Shown here: positions 1 through 9,372 of the stretch, piece by piece | Position numbering within the stretch: the stretch's first letter is position 1 | Layout: each line of letters begins with the position of its first letter | NCBI RefSeq assembly: GCF_001628715.1 | Contig: NZ_CP011120.1 | Span: forward strand, 2,589,501-2,653,500 | Length of the DNA: 64,000 nucleotides | Source of the DNA: Acetobacter oryzifermentans | GTDB lineage: Bacteria > Pseudomonadota > Alphaproteobacteria > Acetobacterales > Acetobacteraceae | Reading direction: 5' to 3' | Translations under genes and position numbers: made by a program | The notes under the pieces: model-generated | What the model was told of the DNA's origin: nothing | Seen by the model: only the letters and a program-made list of their open reading frames with translations | Databases searched by the model: none

Positions 1-93
1 ATGCAGTACAGGGTTCTGCCGTCAAACTACTAGCTTTTCCGGGCAGGAACCTTTATCTCGCATTTCTATTCCCGTTGCCCGGATCCGGATTGT

Positions 94-1848
94 ATGCCTT
101 TTCAGAATGCTCCTGCCCCTCTCGCTCGTGCTCTTGCTGCACGCGGCTTTACTGCTCCTACCGCTGTTCAGGCCGCCGTTCTGGCCGATGATGCCAAAAA
201 TCGCGACCTGCTGGTTTCAGCCCGCACCGGATCTGGCAAAACTGTTGCTTTCGGCCTAACGCTGGCTGACCTGCTACTGAATGATGCAGGCCGCTGCGTG
301 CCGTCTGGCGCGCCTATTGCTCTGGTTATTGCCCCCACGCGTGAACTTGCTTTGCAGGTACGCAGTGAGCTGGAATGGCTGTACGCCGAAACCGGCGCAC
401 GGATTGTTTCTTGCGTTGGTGGCATGGAACCCCGCAAGGAAGCCCGCGCCCTTGCCTCTGGCTGCCACATTGTTGTGGGCACGCCGGGCCGCCTGTGTGA
501 CCATCTGCGCCGCGGTGCACTTGATCTTTCACACCTGAAAGCCGTGGTACTGGATGAAGCAGATGAAATGCTTGATCTGGGCTTCCGTGATGAGCTGGAA
601 ACCCTGCTGGACGCCATGCCCAAAGAGCGGCGTACCCTGCTGTTTTCCGCAACCATTGCCCGCGATATTGCAGCCCTTGCACGCCGCTATCAGCAGGATG
701 CCCTGCGCATTGACACGGTGGGGACAAACACCCCCCATGCCGATATTACCTACCGCGCCGTTCTGACAGAACAGGGCGATATGGCAGGCACGGTTGTAAA
801 CGTACTGCGGCTGATGGAATCCTCCGCTGCCATCGTTTTCTGCCATACGCGTGAAGCTGTACGCCAGTTGCAGGCGATTCTGACGGAACGCGGTTTTTCC
901 TCCGTCGCCATTTCAGGTGATCTGGGACAGAATGAACGCAGCCGCGCCATAGAAAGCCTGCGCCACGGCCAAGCCCGTGTATGCGTGGCAACAGACGTGG
1001 CCGCTCGCGGTATTGATATTCCGGATTTGGGGCTGGTTATCCATGCCAGCCTGCCTTCCAACCCGGCAACCTTGCTGCATCGCTCCGGTCGTACAGGCCG
1101 CGCAGGCAAAAAAGGCACTTGTGTACTGCTGGTACCGCCAGCACGCAGAAGATTGGCAGAGCGTCTGCTTCAGGCCGCCAAGGTAACCGCAGAATGGAGC
1201 GGTGCCCCTACTCCGGCAGCTATTGCTACTGCGGATGCCGAACGCCTTTTGGCTGCGCCATTCCTTTCTGCCCCAGCACCAGAAGATGCAGAAACACAAA
1301 CGCTGATCAGTCGCCTAGCTGCCGAACACACACCAGAGCAACTTGGGGCGGCCCTTGTTGGCCTGTGGCATAAAAGCCTGCCTGCCCCTGTTTCCGTGCG
1401 GGTGCTCACACCAGATGCACGCCGTGCTGCCCCGCGTGAGCGTGATCCCAACCGTCCTGTGCGCGAAAGAGAACGCGCACCCGCCATGGATGGCAAATGG
1501 TTCCGTCTTTCTGTTGGTCGTGAAGATCGGGCAGACCCCAAATGGCTGGTGCCTATGCTGTGCCGGTTGGGGAACATTAAAAAGCAGGATATCGGGTCTA
1601 TCCGTATCACGCAGGATCATACACTGGTTGAAATTTCTCCAGATAAAGCCGAGCAGTTTGCATCTTGCGCCTCTGCTACGGACCCGGACGAAATTACAGT
1701 TGAACCCGCAGCAGCACCCCGCAAAGGTGGCGGTGGCGGATCTCGCCCAGCCTATGCTGATCGGAAACCAAAAGGTGGTCGCTCTTTTGCACCACGTCGG
1801 GAAGGCGCTAGCAAAAGCAATTCTTCCCGCAAGCGTAAGCCGAAATAA
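94..1848 (+). CDS. DEAD-box ATP-dependent RNA helicase (DeaD/DbpA-like)
   Basis: Cytoplasmic ATP-dependent RNA helicase that remodels RNA duplexes, probably in ribosome assembly or mRNA turnover. The 584-residue product has the full motif series: Walker A ARTGSGKT (43-50), PTREL (81-85), GG and TPGR, DEAD (154-157), SAT (185-187), then ARGIDIPD and HRSGRTGRAG in the second RecA domain. Residues about 465-545 resemble the small DbpA-type RNA-binding domain seen in DeaD/CsdA/DbpA proteins, followed by a Gly/Arg/Lys-rich basic tail. The ATG at 94 starts right at the Q-motif region. Which DEAD subfamily it belongs to is unsettled, so no symbol is given. It is monocistronic and converges on the repeat-protein gene. 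Confidence 0.93.
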   Translation: MPFQNAPAPLARALAARGFTAPTAVQAAVLADDAKNRDLLVSARTGSGKTVAFGLTLADLLLNDAGRCVPSGAPIALVIAPTRELALQVRSELEWLYAETGARIVSCVGGMEPRKEARALASGCHIVVGTPGRLCDHLRRGALDLSHLKAVVLDEADEMLDLGFRDELETLLDAMPKERRTLLFSATIARDIAALARRYQQDALRIDTVGTNTPHADITYRAVLTEQGDMAGTVVNVLRLMESSAAIVFCHTREAVRQLQAILTERGFSSVAISGDLGQNERSRAIESLRHGQARVCVATDVAARGIDIPDLGLVIHASLPSNPATLLHRSGRTGRAGKKGTCVLLVPPARRRLAERLLQAAKVTAEWSGAPTPAAIATADAERLLAAPFLSAPAPEDAETQTLISRLAAEHTPEQLGAALVGLWHKSLPAPVSVRVLTPDARRAAPRERDPNRPVRERERAPAMDGKWFRLSVGREDRADPKWLVPMLCRLGNIKKQDIGSIRITQDHTLVEISPDKAEQFASCASATDPDEITVEPAAAPRKGGGGGSRPAYADRKPKGGRSFAPRREGASKSNSSRKRKPK

Positions 1849-1866
1849 ACTTTATACGCATCAACT

Positions 1867-1893
1867 CATCAGGCCGCACGTAGCGGCCTGATG
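1867..1893. terminator. Hairpin between convergent genes
   Basis: An 11-bp perfect stem (CATCAGGCCGC with GCGGCCTGATG, loop ACGTA) lies between the helicase stop and the convergent repeat-protein stop. The T-tract is weak on either side, so it is a probable rather than certain intrinsic terminator. Confidence 0.55.
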
Positions 1894-1908
1894 TCGTTTA
1901 AGCCAGCC

Positions 1909-2583
1909 TTACAAAGGCGGTAGAGTGGTTGCATCCCGAAGGTCGGAAGAAACCCGGTCTTTCTGAGCTTTCCAAGCCTTCCGCGTATTTTCCCCCGCAT
2001 TATTCCAACGATCTGTAACATTTTTTTCTGCATTGGTTACACGGTCGCGTTGAGCCTGCAGCTTCTCACGTGCTTCCTCACCACTGTTGTTCCAGCGGTC
2101 ACGCACATTCTTTTCCGCGTTGGTTACACGGTCGCGTTGAGCCTGCAGCTTCTCACGCGCTTCCTCACCACTGTTGTTCCAGCGGTCACGTACATTCTTT
2201 TCCGCGTTGGTTACACGGTCGCGCTGAGCCTGTAGCTTCTCACGTGCTTCCTCGCCACTGTTATTCCAGCGGTCACGCACATTCTTTTCCGCGTTGGTTA
2301 CACGGTCGCGCTGAGCCTGTAGCTTCTCACGTGTTGCTTCGGTGCTGTTGTTCCAACTATTTCGCACCTGATCCCGCGCAGCCTGACCACTATTTCTGAA
2401 ACCAGATGTCAGATTATTTGCATCATTACGCACGCTGTCACGCGTTGCATTCAATTGATCTTTTGCATCCTGCTGTAAGCAACCTGTTAGAGACAAACAT
2501 GGATCAGCGTGTGCCAAAGATGCCGTACCTGCCAGAGCTGCTACAGATAAACTCATCACCGCAAATTTCTGAACAAATCGCAT
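1909..2583 (-). CDS. Secreted protein with four tandem 29-residue repeats
   Basis: Unrecognised 224-residue exported protein. Residues 1-26 form a signal peptide ending at an Ala-His-Ala cleavage site. Residues about 30-40 hold two Cys, and the rest is highly charged and Asn/Arg/Gln-rich. Residues about 84-200 are four near-identical 29-residue units containing EKLQAQRDRVTNAEKN followed by RDRWNNSGEEAR; a degenerate copy precedes and a diverged copy follows. The charged heptad-like pattern predicts long helices or a coiled coil in the periplasm. Function is unknown; an envelope stress or periplasmic-spacer role would be a guess. It may be length-variable between strains because the DNA repeats are almost identical. 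Confidence 0.8.
   Translation of the reverse strand: MRFVQKFAVMSLSVAALAGTASLAHADPCLSLTGCLQQDAKDQLNATRDSVRNDANNLTSGFRNSGQAARDQVRNSWNNSTEATREKLQAQRDRVTNAEKNVRDRWNNSGEEAREKLQAQRDRVTNAEKNVRDRWNNSGEEAREKLQAQRDRVTNAEKNVRDRWNNSGEEAREKLQAQRDRVTNAEKNVTDRWNNAGENTRKAWKAQKDRVSSDLRDATTLPPL
2012..2365. repeat. Four tandem 87-bp in-frame coding repeats
   Basis: The element ACGGTCGCG begins at 2041, 2128, 2215 and 2302, exactly 87 bp apart, and the intervening sequence is nearly identical. 87 bp is 29 codons, so unit gain or loss keeps the reading frame. Diverged partial units flank both ends. Confidence 0.95.
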
Positions 2584-2740
2584 AATAACCTATTCTTTCT
2601 TCAATCCTGTCCACATAAAGCGGAACGTTGATGAATTTTTAGACATGTAATTCTGGCAAAAAATAGTCCACCCCGGCCCTTGCGAGAACACGATTGCAGA
2701 CGCAGCATAGCGGTAAGTATTTTCGACAGAACCAAGGATC

Positions 2741-4333
2741 ATGCGTATCGTGATGAAACCTGTTTTCCACCCGGCAAAATGGCCAAATTTTAACAAGCTA
2801 AAGCTTGCTGGCTCTTTGACTGTTGCCCTTAGCCTCTCCACTACAGCCATAGCCGCAACTGAACCATCACCACCGCCCGCCAAGGCCGCCCCCTCGGTAA
2901 CGGGGCCCGCTCCAGCGCAAATCCAAACAGATACATTCCACAATGCAGCCGCCCTGCTGCCGCAAGATGCCATCACACATCACACTGGCATTTTTGATAA
3001 GCGAAAGATCTCCTACACAGCCCATACCGGCACCCTGACTTTACGGGATGATGATGGCGCCCCTACTGCACGTGTTTTTTACGTTGCCTACACGCAGGAT
3101 GGCGTAGATCCGGCACATCGGCCTGTTGCCTATTTCTTTAACGGAGGGCCCGGCGCAGGTACGGCATACCTACATCTGGGTGCCGCAGGCCCCTCTATTC
3201 TTTCTTTCCCCAATGGCAACCCGGCAGATGGTGCCAACGCCCAGCTTACCCCCAACACAGAAAGCTGGCTGGCTGCGGCGGATCTGGTGTTTATAGATGC
3301 CCCCGGCACTGGCTGGTCTATCCCCACAGATGCTAAAAAAGCTGCCAAAACATTTTATGGCGTCAAACAAGATGCCCACGCATTTGCCAAGGCCATTCAG
3401 CTTTGGGCGCAAAGCAATAACCGCCAGATTTCTCCGCGCTATCTTGTAGGTGAAAGCTATGGTGGCCTACGCGCCATTGAGGTGGCAGATGCCTTGGCGC
3501 AGGATCAGAATATTCTGGTGAATGGGATCATCATGATCTCACCTGCACTGGATATGACATTGCTGGATACGTCCAACGATATTCTGGCAACCAGTTTTGT
3601 CCTGCCTTCCTTAGAAGCATCTCAGCTAGCGCTCCAACATAAACTGACACCAGAAAACGCTGCGGGGCATTTGGATAGCGCATACCATTACGCTATTGGC
3701 CCTTACCTGAGCACATTGGCCAACGCACCACTTGCCGGAAACGCCGCGCAGGATTTTTACGAAGACGTTGCCACGCATTCCGGCATACCGCTTGAAACGG
3801 TGGCAAAAGAACGCGGCATGCTGCAGCCAGAAGCCCATGATGTGCGCAGCCGCAATGGGCGGCTTTATTCTCTGTATGACGGCACGTTTTCTATTGCTGA
3901 CCCGTTCCCCGAAGGTGTGGAAAATGGTGCAAGCCCTGACCCCATTCTGGATGGCTTTACCCGTGCCTATGGCAGCGCATTTGAGCAATATGCCGCAACC
4001 AGCCTGAACTTCCGCACATCACTGAGCTATTCACTTTTGAACATGAAGGTGAATGAGGAGTGGGATTATCGGGATGGTGGCAGCCCCATTGTCCGCCCTA
4101 TTCCGACGCTCCGCCGCCTTCTGGCACTTAACCCAACCCTGCGGGTTTTTATTGCCAACGGGTATTATGATCTGGTCTGCCCTTTTGCCTCATCCCGCTG
4201 GGTGGCTGAGCATATTCCAGTAGGCAGAAACCGCATTGCCCTGCACACATACCCCGGCGGCCATATGATTTACATCCGGGCAGACAGCCGCGCAGCACTT
4301 GCGCAGGATGCCAAAACTTTCATGACACCATAA
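2741..4333 (+). CDS. Secreted peptidase S10 (serine carboxypeptidase-like)
   Basis: Predicted exported serine carboxypeptidase-fold hydrolase of 530 residues. An N-terminal signal peptide (hydrophobic stretch about 23-39, ending AIAA) is followed by a Pro/Ala-rich linker to about 60. The S10 signatures are visible: FFNGGPGAG (132-140, oxyanion hole), GESYGG with nucleophile Ser239, Asp477 in NGYYDLVCP, and His508 in YPGGHM. The start at 2741 is the first ATG; an in-frame ATG five codons on (2753) would give a more typical signal peptide. S10 enzymes are best known from fungi and plants but occur in acetic acid bacteria. The substrate is unknown; it stands alone and ends at a strong terminator. 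Confidence 0.88.
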   Translation: MRIVMKPVFHPAKWPNFNKLKLAGSLTVALSLSTTAIAATEPSPPPAKAAPSVTGPAPAQIQTDTFHNAAALLPQDAITHHTGIFDKRKISYTAHTGTLTLRDDDGAPTARVFYVAYTQDGVDPAHRPVAYFFNGGPGAGTAYLHLGAAGPSILSFPNGNPADGANAQLTPNTESWLAAADLVFIDAPGTGWSIPTDAKKAAKTFYGVKQDAHAFAKAIQLWAQSNNRQISPRYLVGESYGGLRAIEVADALAQDQNILVNGIIMISPALDMTLLDTSNDILATSFVLPSLEASQLALQHKLTPENAAGHLDSAYHYAIGPYLSTLANAPLAGNAAQDFYEDVATHSGIPLETVAKERGMLQPEAHDVRSRNGRLYSLYDGTFSIADPFPEGVENGASPDPILDGFTRAYGSAFEQYAATSLNFRTSLSYSLLNMKVNEEWDYRDGGSPIVRPIPTLRRLLALNPTLRVFIANGYYDLVCPFASSRWVAEHIPVGRNRIALHTYPGGHMIYIRADSRAALAQDAKTFMTP

Positions 4334-4335
4334 AA

Positions 4336-4367
4336 AAACGGGTGGGGAATTGCTTCCCCACCCGTTT
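4336..4367. terminator. Bidirectional intrinsic terminator
   Basis: A 14-bp perfect stem, AAACGGGTGGGGAA / TTCCCCACCCGTTT with a TTGC loop, starts 3 bp after the S10 peptidase stop. It can serve both that gene and the convergent rplM-rpsI operon. Confidence 0.9.
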
Positions 4368-4399
4368 CTGCCAAACGGTAAACCGTTTTTCCTGACAGA

Positions 4400-4888
4400 T
4401 CAGCGCTTGCTGAACTGGAAGGAACGACGAGCCTTGGCGCGACCGTATTTCTTACGTTCCACCTTACGAGAGTCACGCGTAAGGAAGCCAGCAGCCTTAA
4501 GGATGCTGCGCAGTTCTGGTTCGTAATGTGTCAGCGCACGGCTGATACCATGACGAACAGCACCTGCCTGACCAGACAGACCACCACCCGTTACGGTGCA
4601 AACCACATCGAACTGGTTGTAACGGTCAGACACAAGGAAAGGCTGGGTCAACAGCATGCGCAGCACGGGGCGCGCAAAGTAAGTGCCAACCGGGCGACCG
4701 TTAACGGTGATTTCACCCTTGCCAGGCTTGATCCACACGCGAGCAACTGCGTCCTTACGACGGCCTGTTGCATAGGAGCGGCCCTGCGCATCACGCTTGG
4801 CTTCATAAACCGGAGCATCAGAAGCAATTTCTGGAACCACGGTCTTCAGATCGGCCAGCGTGCCTGTACGTTCCTGAGTTTCAGACAT
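4400..4888 (-). CDS. rpsI: 30S ribosomal protein S9
   Basis: Structural protein of the small subunit whose basic C-terminal tail reaches the P-site tRNA. The 162-residue product has an approximately 30-residue N-terminal extension, then the S9 core ([31 protein letters not shown]) and the classic tail [17 protein letters not shown]. It lies 5 bp downstream of rplM in the conserved rplM-rpsI operon and ends next to the bidirectional terminator at 4336. Confidence 0.98.
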   Translation of the reverse strand: MSETQERTGTLADLKTVVPEIASDAPVYEAKRDAQGRSYATGRRKDAVARVWIKPGKGEITVNGRPVGTYFARPVLRMLLTQPFLVSDRYNQFDVVCTVTGGGLSGQAGAVRHGISRALTHYEPELRSILKAAGFLTRDSRKVERKKYGRAKARRSFQFSKR

Positions 4889-4893
4889 TCTGC

Positions 4894-5370
4894 TCAGCCC
4901 TTCTGCACGTTAACAACGTTCTTGCGGTTCATGGCCGCAACATCAAGCTGCTGGGGGTTCTGGCCAGCATGCGGGTGTTCTGCACCAGCATAAACATGCA
5001 GGCTGCGCATCTGCTGACGCTGCAGCGGACCGCGCGTGATCATGCGCTCCACAGCTTTTTCAACCAGCTGACCCGGATTTTTGCCTTCAAGGCGCTGCTT
5101 TACAGTGCGTTCCTTGATGCCGCCGGGGTAACCGGTGTGATAGTGGAAGAGCTTCTGATCAGCCTTGCGGCCTGTCAGGGCAACTTTTTCCGCGTTGATG
5201 ACAACAACGTGGTCACCGCAATCAACATGCGGAGTAAACTGAGGCTTATGCTTGCCGCGCAGGCGCTGGGCAATGATGACGGCGAGACGACCTAGAGCGA
5301 GACCTTCGGCATCGATCAGGATCCAGTTCTTCGTCACCTCCGCGGGCTTCAGCGAGAGGGTGGTCTTCAT
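4894..5370 (-). CDS. rplM: 50S ribosomal protein L13
   Basis: Large-subunit assembly protein of 158 residues. The L13 hallmarks are present: [16 protein letters not shown] near the N terminus, [16 protein letters not shown], and [12 protein letters not shown]. It is the first gene of the rplM-rpsI operon. The upstream 206 bp is shared with the divergent gene at 5577 and contains a 14-bp palindrome. No strong Shine-Dalgarno sequence is visible in front of the ATG. Confidence 0.98.
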   Translation of the reverse strand: MKTTLSLKPAEVTKNWILIDAEGLALGRLAVIIAQRLRGKHKPQFTPHVDCGDHVVVINAEKVALTGRKADQKLFHYHTGYPGGIKERTVKQRLEGKNPGQLVEKAVERMITRGPLQRQQMRSLHVYAGAEHPHAGQNPQQLDVAAMNRKNVVNVQKG

Positions 5371-5487
5371 GACACTGATTCCATACTAGAACAGTTGTGT
5401 ATCCAAGATGGCGCCTTATGCGGTGCCTAAAACAAAACGTCAAGCATTGTTTGCGTTGATGTCTGTATTTTCAGGGGGTTTTCTATA

Positions 5488-5501
5488 GGTAACATGTTAC
5501 C
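5488..5501. promoter_or_regulatory. Perfect 14-bp palindrome, candidate operator
   Basis: GGTAACATGTTACC is a perfect dyad between the divergent rplM operon and the gene at 5577. It has the size and symmetry of a dimeric repressor site. No regulator is assigned. Confidence 0.35.
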
Positions 5502-5576
5502 GTACCAGCGCTTGCAGCCCCATCCGCCATGCACTAAAGCTGGTTTTGTGTCCCGAAACAGTAGGATTTCCAACGG

Positions 5577-6908
5577 GTGAAGAAGAACGTTCTGGTCATG
5601 ATTTCCGGCATTGCCATTCTAGGCGGCATTGGTTGGCTTGGTGCACGCCATGCCGAACACCTTATGCTGGACAAAAGCATAGAGCGTTTTAGGCAAACCT
5701 TGGGGCCTGATGCTTCTTTTACCTACAAAAAAGCCACTCCCGGTGTGCTGGGGCGCAGTGTAAAATTTACCAGCCTTGTATTCCGCCAAGGGCCAGAAAC
5801 CATAACGGCAGATGAAGCAGAGGTTTCTAAACCCGTTACCAAGGGCTCCGAGTCTCCGCTTATCGAGCATCTTTCCTTCCGCAACTTTCAGATGGCAGAT
5901 ACGGCAGGCAGTTTGCATCTGGCAAAATTGGCCATGGAAGGCGTTACGCTTCCGGTAAAGGAAGACGTGCACACGCCAGCCCATACGCTTTCTATCCAAC
6001 ATGCAGAAGCCACAAAGCTGCACGGGTTTATTGATAGCCTGCAATCCGATATCTCTGCTGATACTGTTACAGTAGATGATTTTGGAGAAAGCATGGCCTC
6101 GCATCTTGAGGCCACAAAGCTGCAATTTTCTGCGGATGTCCCCCCTGCCCGCCATGTTTCTGCTGACCATGTTGGCATTGATGGCCTAGATCTGGCTGGG
6201 TTGTACAATAGCCTTACAACCGGCGCGGCTTATACTGCCCGCAACGGCACCCGCGATATCCAGATTGATCATCTTGCCATTGATGGCGACAGCCCACTTT
6301 TGCGCGCTGTGAAGATTCTGTCTCATTCCAGCAAATCCGAATCTGCTGAGCAGGAAGTTTCCAGCGTGCAGGATGCAGAACTCTGGCCGAGCATGCCTAA
6401 TCTCGCATGGTTACCCACCCTGGGTTATGATCGCCTACACGCCTCTCTGGTTTTGAACGACACACATGATCTAAAAACAGACAAACTGCATATTGAAGAA
6501 CTGAGTATAGATGCTGCTCAAATGGGCCGTCTGCATTTGGATGGAGATTTTGCGCAGGCAGGTTCCCACGCTGTTGTGGCTGCAAACGCAGATATGCAGG
6601 TTTTACATATGCATATGAACTATATGGATCATGGGCTTGTGCCTAAAATATTGGATCAGGCGGCCAAGGCGCGCAACATGAACCTGCACGATATGCTGGC
6701 CACATGGCAGGAACAGACCAAGCAGGGCAATAACCCAATTCTGACCCAAGCACTTACCTATGCCCTACACCCTGAAAAAGGCCCGTTGGATATCTATATC
6801 CAGCCGCAACGCCCGCTCCCACTCATGACAGTTCTGGCATCTTTAGGGGCTGTGGGTGTGGCACCACAAATTGCGCAGCAGGTTGGCCTTTCCCTGCATA
6901 CGCCGTAA
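5577..6908 (+). CDS. Membrane-anchored protein of unknown function
   Basis: Not recognised. The 443-residue product starts at GTG (GTG AAG AAG AAC), giving a short basic N terminus and one hydrophobic segment at about 5-22, which reads as a signal anchor. The remainder has alternating hydrophobic and polar residues typical of beta-rich repetitive envelope proteins, with repeated phrases of the type 'LHLAKLAMEGV' and 'LHIEELSID'. The layout is reminiscent of YdgA/AsmA-like periplasmic proteins, but no family motif was identified. Its TAA overlaps the ATG of the next gene (TAATG), so the two are probably translationally coupled. Confidence 0.72.
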   Translation: MKKNVLVMISGIAILGGIGWLGARHAEHLMLDKSIERFRQTLGPDASFTYKKATPGVLGRSVKFTSLVFRQGPETITADEAEVSKPVTKGSESPLIEHLSFRNFQMADTAGSLHLAKLAMEGVTLPVKEDVHTPAHTLSIQHAEATKLHGFIDSLQSDISADTVTVDDFGESMASHLEATKLQFSADVPPARHVSADHVGIDGLDLAGLYNSLTTGAAYTARNGTRDIQIDHLAIDGDSPLLRAVKILSHSSKSESAEQEVSSVQDAELWPSMPNLAWLPTLGYDRLHASLVLNDTHDLKTDKLHIEELSIDAAQMGRLHLDGDFAQAGSHAVVAANADMQVLHMHMNYMDHGLVPKILDQAAKARNMNLHDMLATWQEQTKQGNNPILTQALTYALHPEKGPLDIYIQPQRPLPLMTVLASLGAVGVAPQIAQQVGLSLHTP

Positions 6909-7780
6909 TGCTGCCTCTTCATACACTTCAACCTGCGCTAGGTCCGGTTCATGTTATTGGAGCCTCAGGCCGTTCTGGGCGAGCTGTGTGTCAGGCTTTG
7001 CTGGCACAGGGTATTCCCATCATCCCGGTTGTGCGTAACGCCAGCCGGGCTGATGGGTTAGAAAATATTCGCATTGCCGATCTGACAGCCCCTACCGAGC
7101 TTTTAAAACCCGTGTTGGTAGATGCCACGCGTATTGTCTGCACAGCGCACGCGCGTAATATCCCTGCCTTGCTGGCTGCTGCGCCAGCTTCTGCCAAACT
7201 GGTATGTCTTGGCAGCACACGTAAATTCACACATTGGCCCGATGCACACGGCAATGGCGTTCTGTTAGGTGAAAAAGCCCTTATGGCCTCGGGGCGAGAC
7301 AGCATTATTTTACATCCCACCATGATTTATGGCGCTCAGGGTGAAAATAATGTGCAGCGCCTAGCTGCACTCCTACGCTTTTTGCCAGTTATCCCTTTAC
7401 CAAATGGCGGAACAGCTTTGGTGCAGCCTATCTGGCAGGGAGATGTAACCGCCAGTATTCTGGCCGCACTTGCACAAACATGGCATGGCCCACGCAGCCT
7501 TGTTATTGCTGGAAAAAACGCCGTAACCTACAAACAGTTTGTCACTTTGGTGGAACAGGCCAGCGGATTACGCCCGCGCCCATTTATTTCATTACCTGCC
7601 AAATTGCTGATGGCGTGCGCCCATGTAACCTCTCGGATTCCGGGGTTACCTGAAATCGGGCCAGATGAAATTCGTCGCCTGCTTGAAAACAAGAATTTCG
7701 ATATTTCACCAATGCAGCGTTTTTTAGGCGTGCAGCCCATAGATCTGCAGGAAGGATTAGCGCGTACCTTTAAAGGCTGA
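6908..7780 (+). CDS. NAD(P)-binding atypical SDR / epimerase-like protein
   Basis: A 290-residue Rossmann-fold protein. The N terminus carries the glycine-rich dinucleotide loop in VHVIGASGRSGRAV (GxxGxxG), and the body (LHPTMIYGAQGENNVQRL, then FVTLVEQASGL) follows extended/atypical SDR proteins such as NDUFA9-like or NmrA-like oxidoreductases and epimerases. It overlaps the preceding gene by one base. Downstream it converges on phoU with only 27 bp and no obvious terminator. The substrate is unknown; a redox-sensing rather than catalytic role is possible. Confidence 0.8.
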   Translation: MLPLHTLQPALGPVHVIGASGRSGRAVCQALLAQGIPIIPVVRNASRADGLENIRIADLTAPTELLKPVLVDATRIVCTAHARNIPALLAAAPASAKLVCLGSTRKFTHWPDAHGNGVLLGEKALMASGRDSIILHPTMIYGAQGENNVQRLAALLRFLPVIPLPNGGTALVQPIWQGDVTASILAALAQTWHGPRSLVIAGKNAVTYKQFVTLVEQASGLRPRPFISLPAKLLMACAHVTSRIPGLPEIGPDEIRRLLENKNFDISPMQRFLGVQPIDLQEGLARTFKG

Positions 7781-7807
7781 TACGCGCCAACCTTTAATCT
7801 TATACAA

Positions 7808-8524
7808 TCAAGACTCTTTATGAGTGTCTTTTCTGGCAGCGCCACCGCGTGGGCGCACTGCTGGCAGCATATTGCCGGTTACAGCGTAGTACACCCGCTC
7901 TGCAATATTGGTGGCGTGGTCACCAATACGTTCCAGGTTTTTCGCAACAAACAAAAGATGGATACATGGGCCGATCTTACGCGGATCTTCCATCATATAC
8001 GTGACCAGTTCACGGAACATGGCTGTATACAGCTCATCCACAGCGGTATCTGCATTCCACACTTCCATGGCGCGGGTGCTGTCATTTTCCACCATGGCCT
8101 CAATGGCCTTGTGCAGATTTTCCTGAACAAGACGCGCCATTGCCCGTAACGGGCTGAAGGAAAACGCACCGTCCAGCGGCTCCACCTTCATGGCACGGCG
8201 GGCAATACTGGAAGCGTAATCACCAATACGCTCCAAATCACCGCTCATTTTCAGAACAGCAACAATCATGCGCAAATCCACCGCCATTGGTGCGCGCAGG
8301 GCCAGAATGCGGATCGCCAGCATTTCTGCCTCACGCTCCAGCGCATCCACCTCTGTATCCAGTTCGGGTGGTTCAATAGCGGCTTCTTCGTCCTGATCCA
8401 CTACTGCGGCAATAGCCTGCGCGGTTTGGCGTTCCACCAAGCCACCCATGCGGGCAACAATTCCACGCAGTCGATCAAGCTCCTGATCGTATCGGGTAAC
8501 GGTATGTGCGGGTTCGTTTCCCAT
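7808..8524 (-). CDS. phoU: Phosphate signalling complex protein PhoU
   Basis: Negative modulator of the Pst transporter and PhoR/PhoB signalling, acting at the cytoplasmic face. The 238-residue all-helical protein has the two PhoU repeats, with acidic metal-cluster motifs in 'LERIGDYASSIARR' and again 'LERIGDHATNIAERV'. It is the last gene of the pstC-pstA-pstB-phoU operon, 17 bp after pstB. Confidence 0.96.
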   Translation of the reverse strand: MGNEPAHTVTRYDQELDRLRGIVARMGGLVERQTAQAIAAVVDQDEEAAIEPPELDTEVDALEREAEMLAIRILALRAPMAVDLRMIVAVLKMSGDLERIGDYASSIARRAMKVEPLDGAFSFSPLRAMARLVQENLHKAIEAMVENDSTRAMEVWNADTAVDELYTAMFRELVTYMMEDPRKIGPCIHLLFVAKNLERIGDHATNIAERVYYAVTGNMLPAVRPRGGAARKDTHKES

Positions 8525-8541
8525 AACGTGTTCCTTTCTGC

Positions 8542-9372
8542 TTACCCAAAGCGGCCGGTAATATAATCCTGCGTCTGCTGTTCACGCGGGGTTGTGAACA
8601 TGCGCGCTGTGCTGTCCACTTCAATCAGCTTGCCCATATAGAAAAATGCTACCTGATCCGCACATCGCGCAGCCTGCTGCATGTTGTGCGTTACAATAGC
8701 AATGGTGAACTCTGTTTTCAGTTCATCCAGTAACTCTTCAATACGAGCGGTAGAAACTGGATCCAACGCACTTGTGGGTTCATCCAGCAGAATAACTTCA
8801 GGCCTTACGGCAATCGTGCGGGCAATGCACAAACGCTGCTGCTGGCCACCAGACATAGCCGTAGCAGAACTGCTGAGCCTGTCCTGAACCTCAGACCACA
8901 AAGCCACGCGTCGCAGAGCATCTTCTACCCGCCCATCCATTTCTGAACGAGAAACACGCTCATGCAGCCGAATGCCAAAAGCAATGTTATCGTAAATGGA
9001 CATGGGGAATGGTGTGGGTTTCTGAAACACCATGCCAATACGTGAGCGCAGTACGTTCAGATCCACTCCGGCGGCCAGAATATTCTGGCCATCAAATATC
9101 ACCTCACCCGTGGCCTTTTGCCCCGGATACAGATCATACATCCGGTTCAGCACACGCAGCAGAGTAGATTTACCGCACCCTGAAGGGCCAATCATACCCG
9201 TTACGCTGCGTTCGGGAAAATTAAGAGAAATATCGTGCAGCGCGTGTGACTTACCATAATAGAAATTCAGATCCCGCACTTGCAAAGCAATCGGGCGGGC
9301 ATCTTTTTCTGTCTCGGCAACAGTCACTGTCTGCTCTGCGGCAACGGTTTCCGTTTGGACCTCTATGCTCAT
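8542..9372 (-). CDS. pstB: Phosphate ABC transporter ATP-binding protein
   Basis: ATPase driving high-affinity phosphate import. The 276-residue protein has Walker [10 protein letters not shown], signature MSGGQQQRL, Walker [14 protein letters not shown] and the switch His in IVTHNM. An N-terminal extension of about 30 residues precedes the PstB core ([16 protein letters not shown]). The start ATG overlaps the TGA of pstA (ATGA), indicating translational coupling. Confidence 0.97.
   Translation of the reverse strand: MSIEVQTETVAAEQTVTVAETEKDARPIALQVRDLNFYYGKSHALHDISLNFPERSVTGMIGPSGCGKSTLLRVLNRMYDLYPGQKATGEVIFDGQNILAAGVDLNVLRSRIGMVFQKPTPFPMSIYDNIAFGIRLHERVSRSEMDGRVEDALRRVALWSEVQDRLSSSATAMSGGQQQRLCIARTIAVRPEVILLDEPTSALDPVSTARIEELLDELKTEFTIAIVTHNMQQAARCADQVAFFYMGKLIEVDSTARMFTTPREQQTQDYITGRFG

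Noticed and set aside
2012..2365. Possible CRISPR or intergenic repeat array
   Set aside because: The repeats are contiguous 87-bp units inside a coding frame, with no unique spacers.
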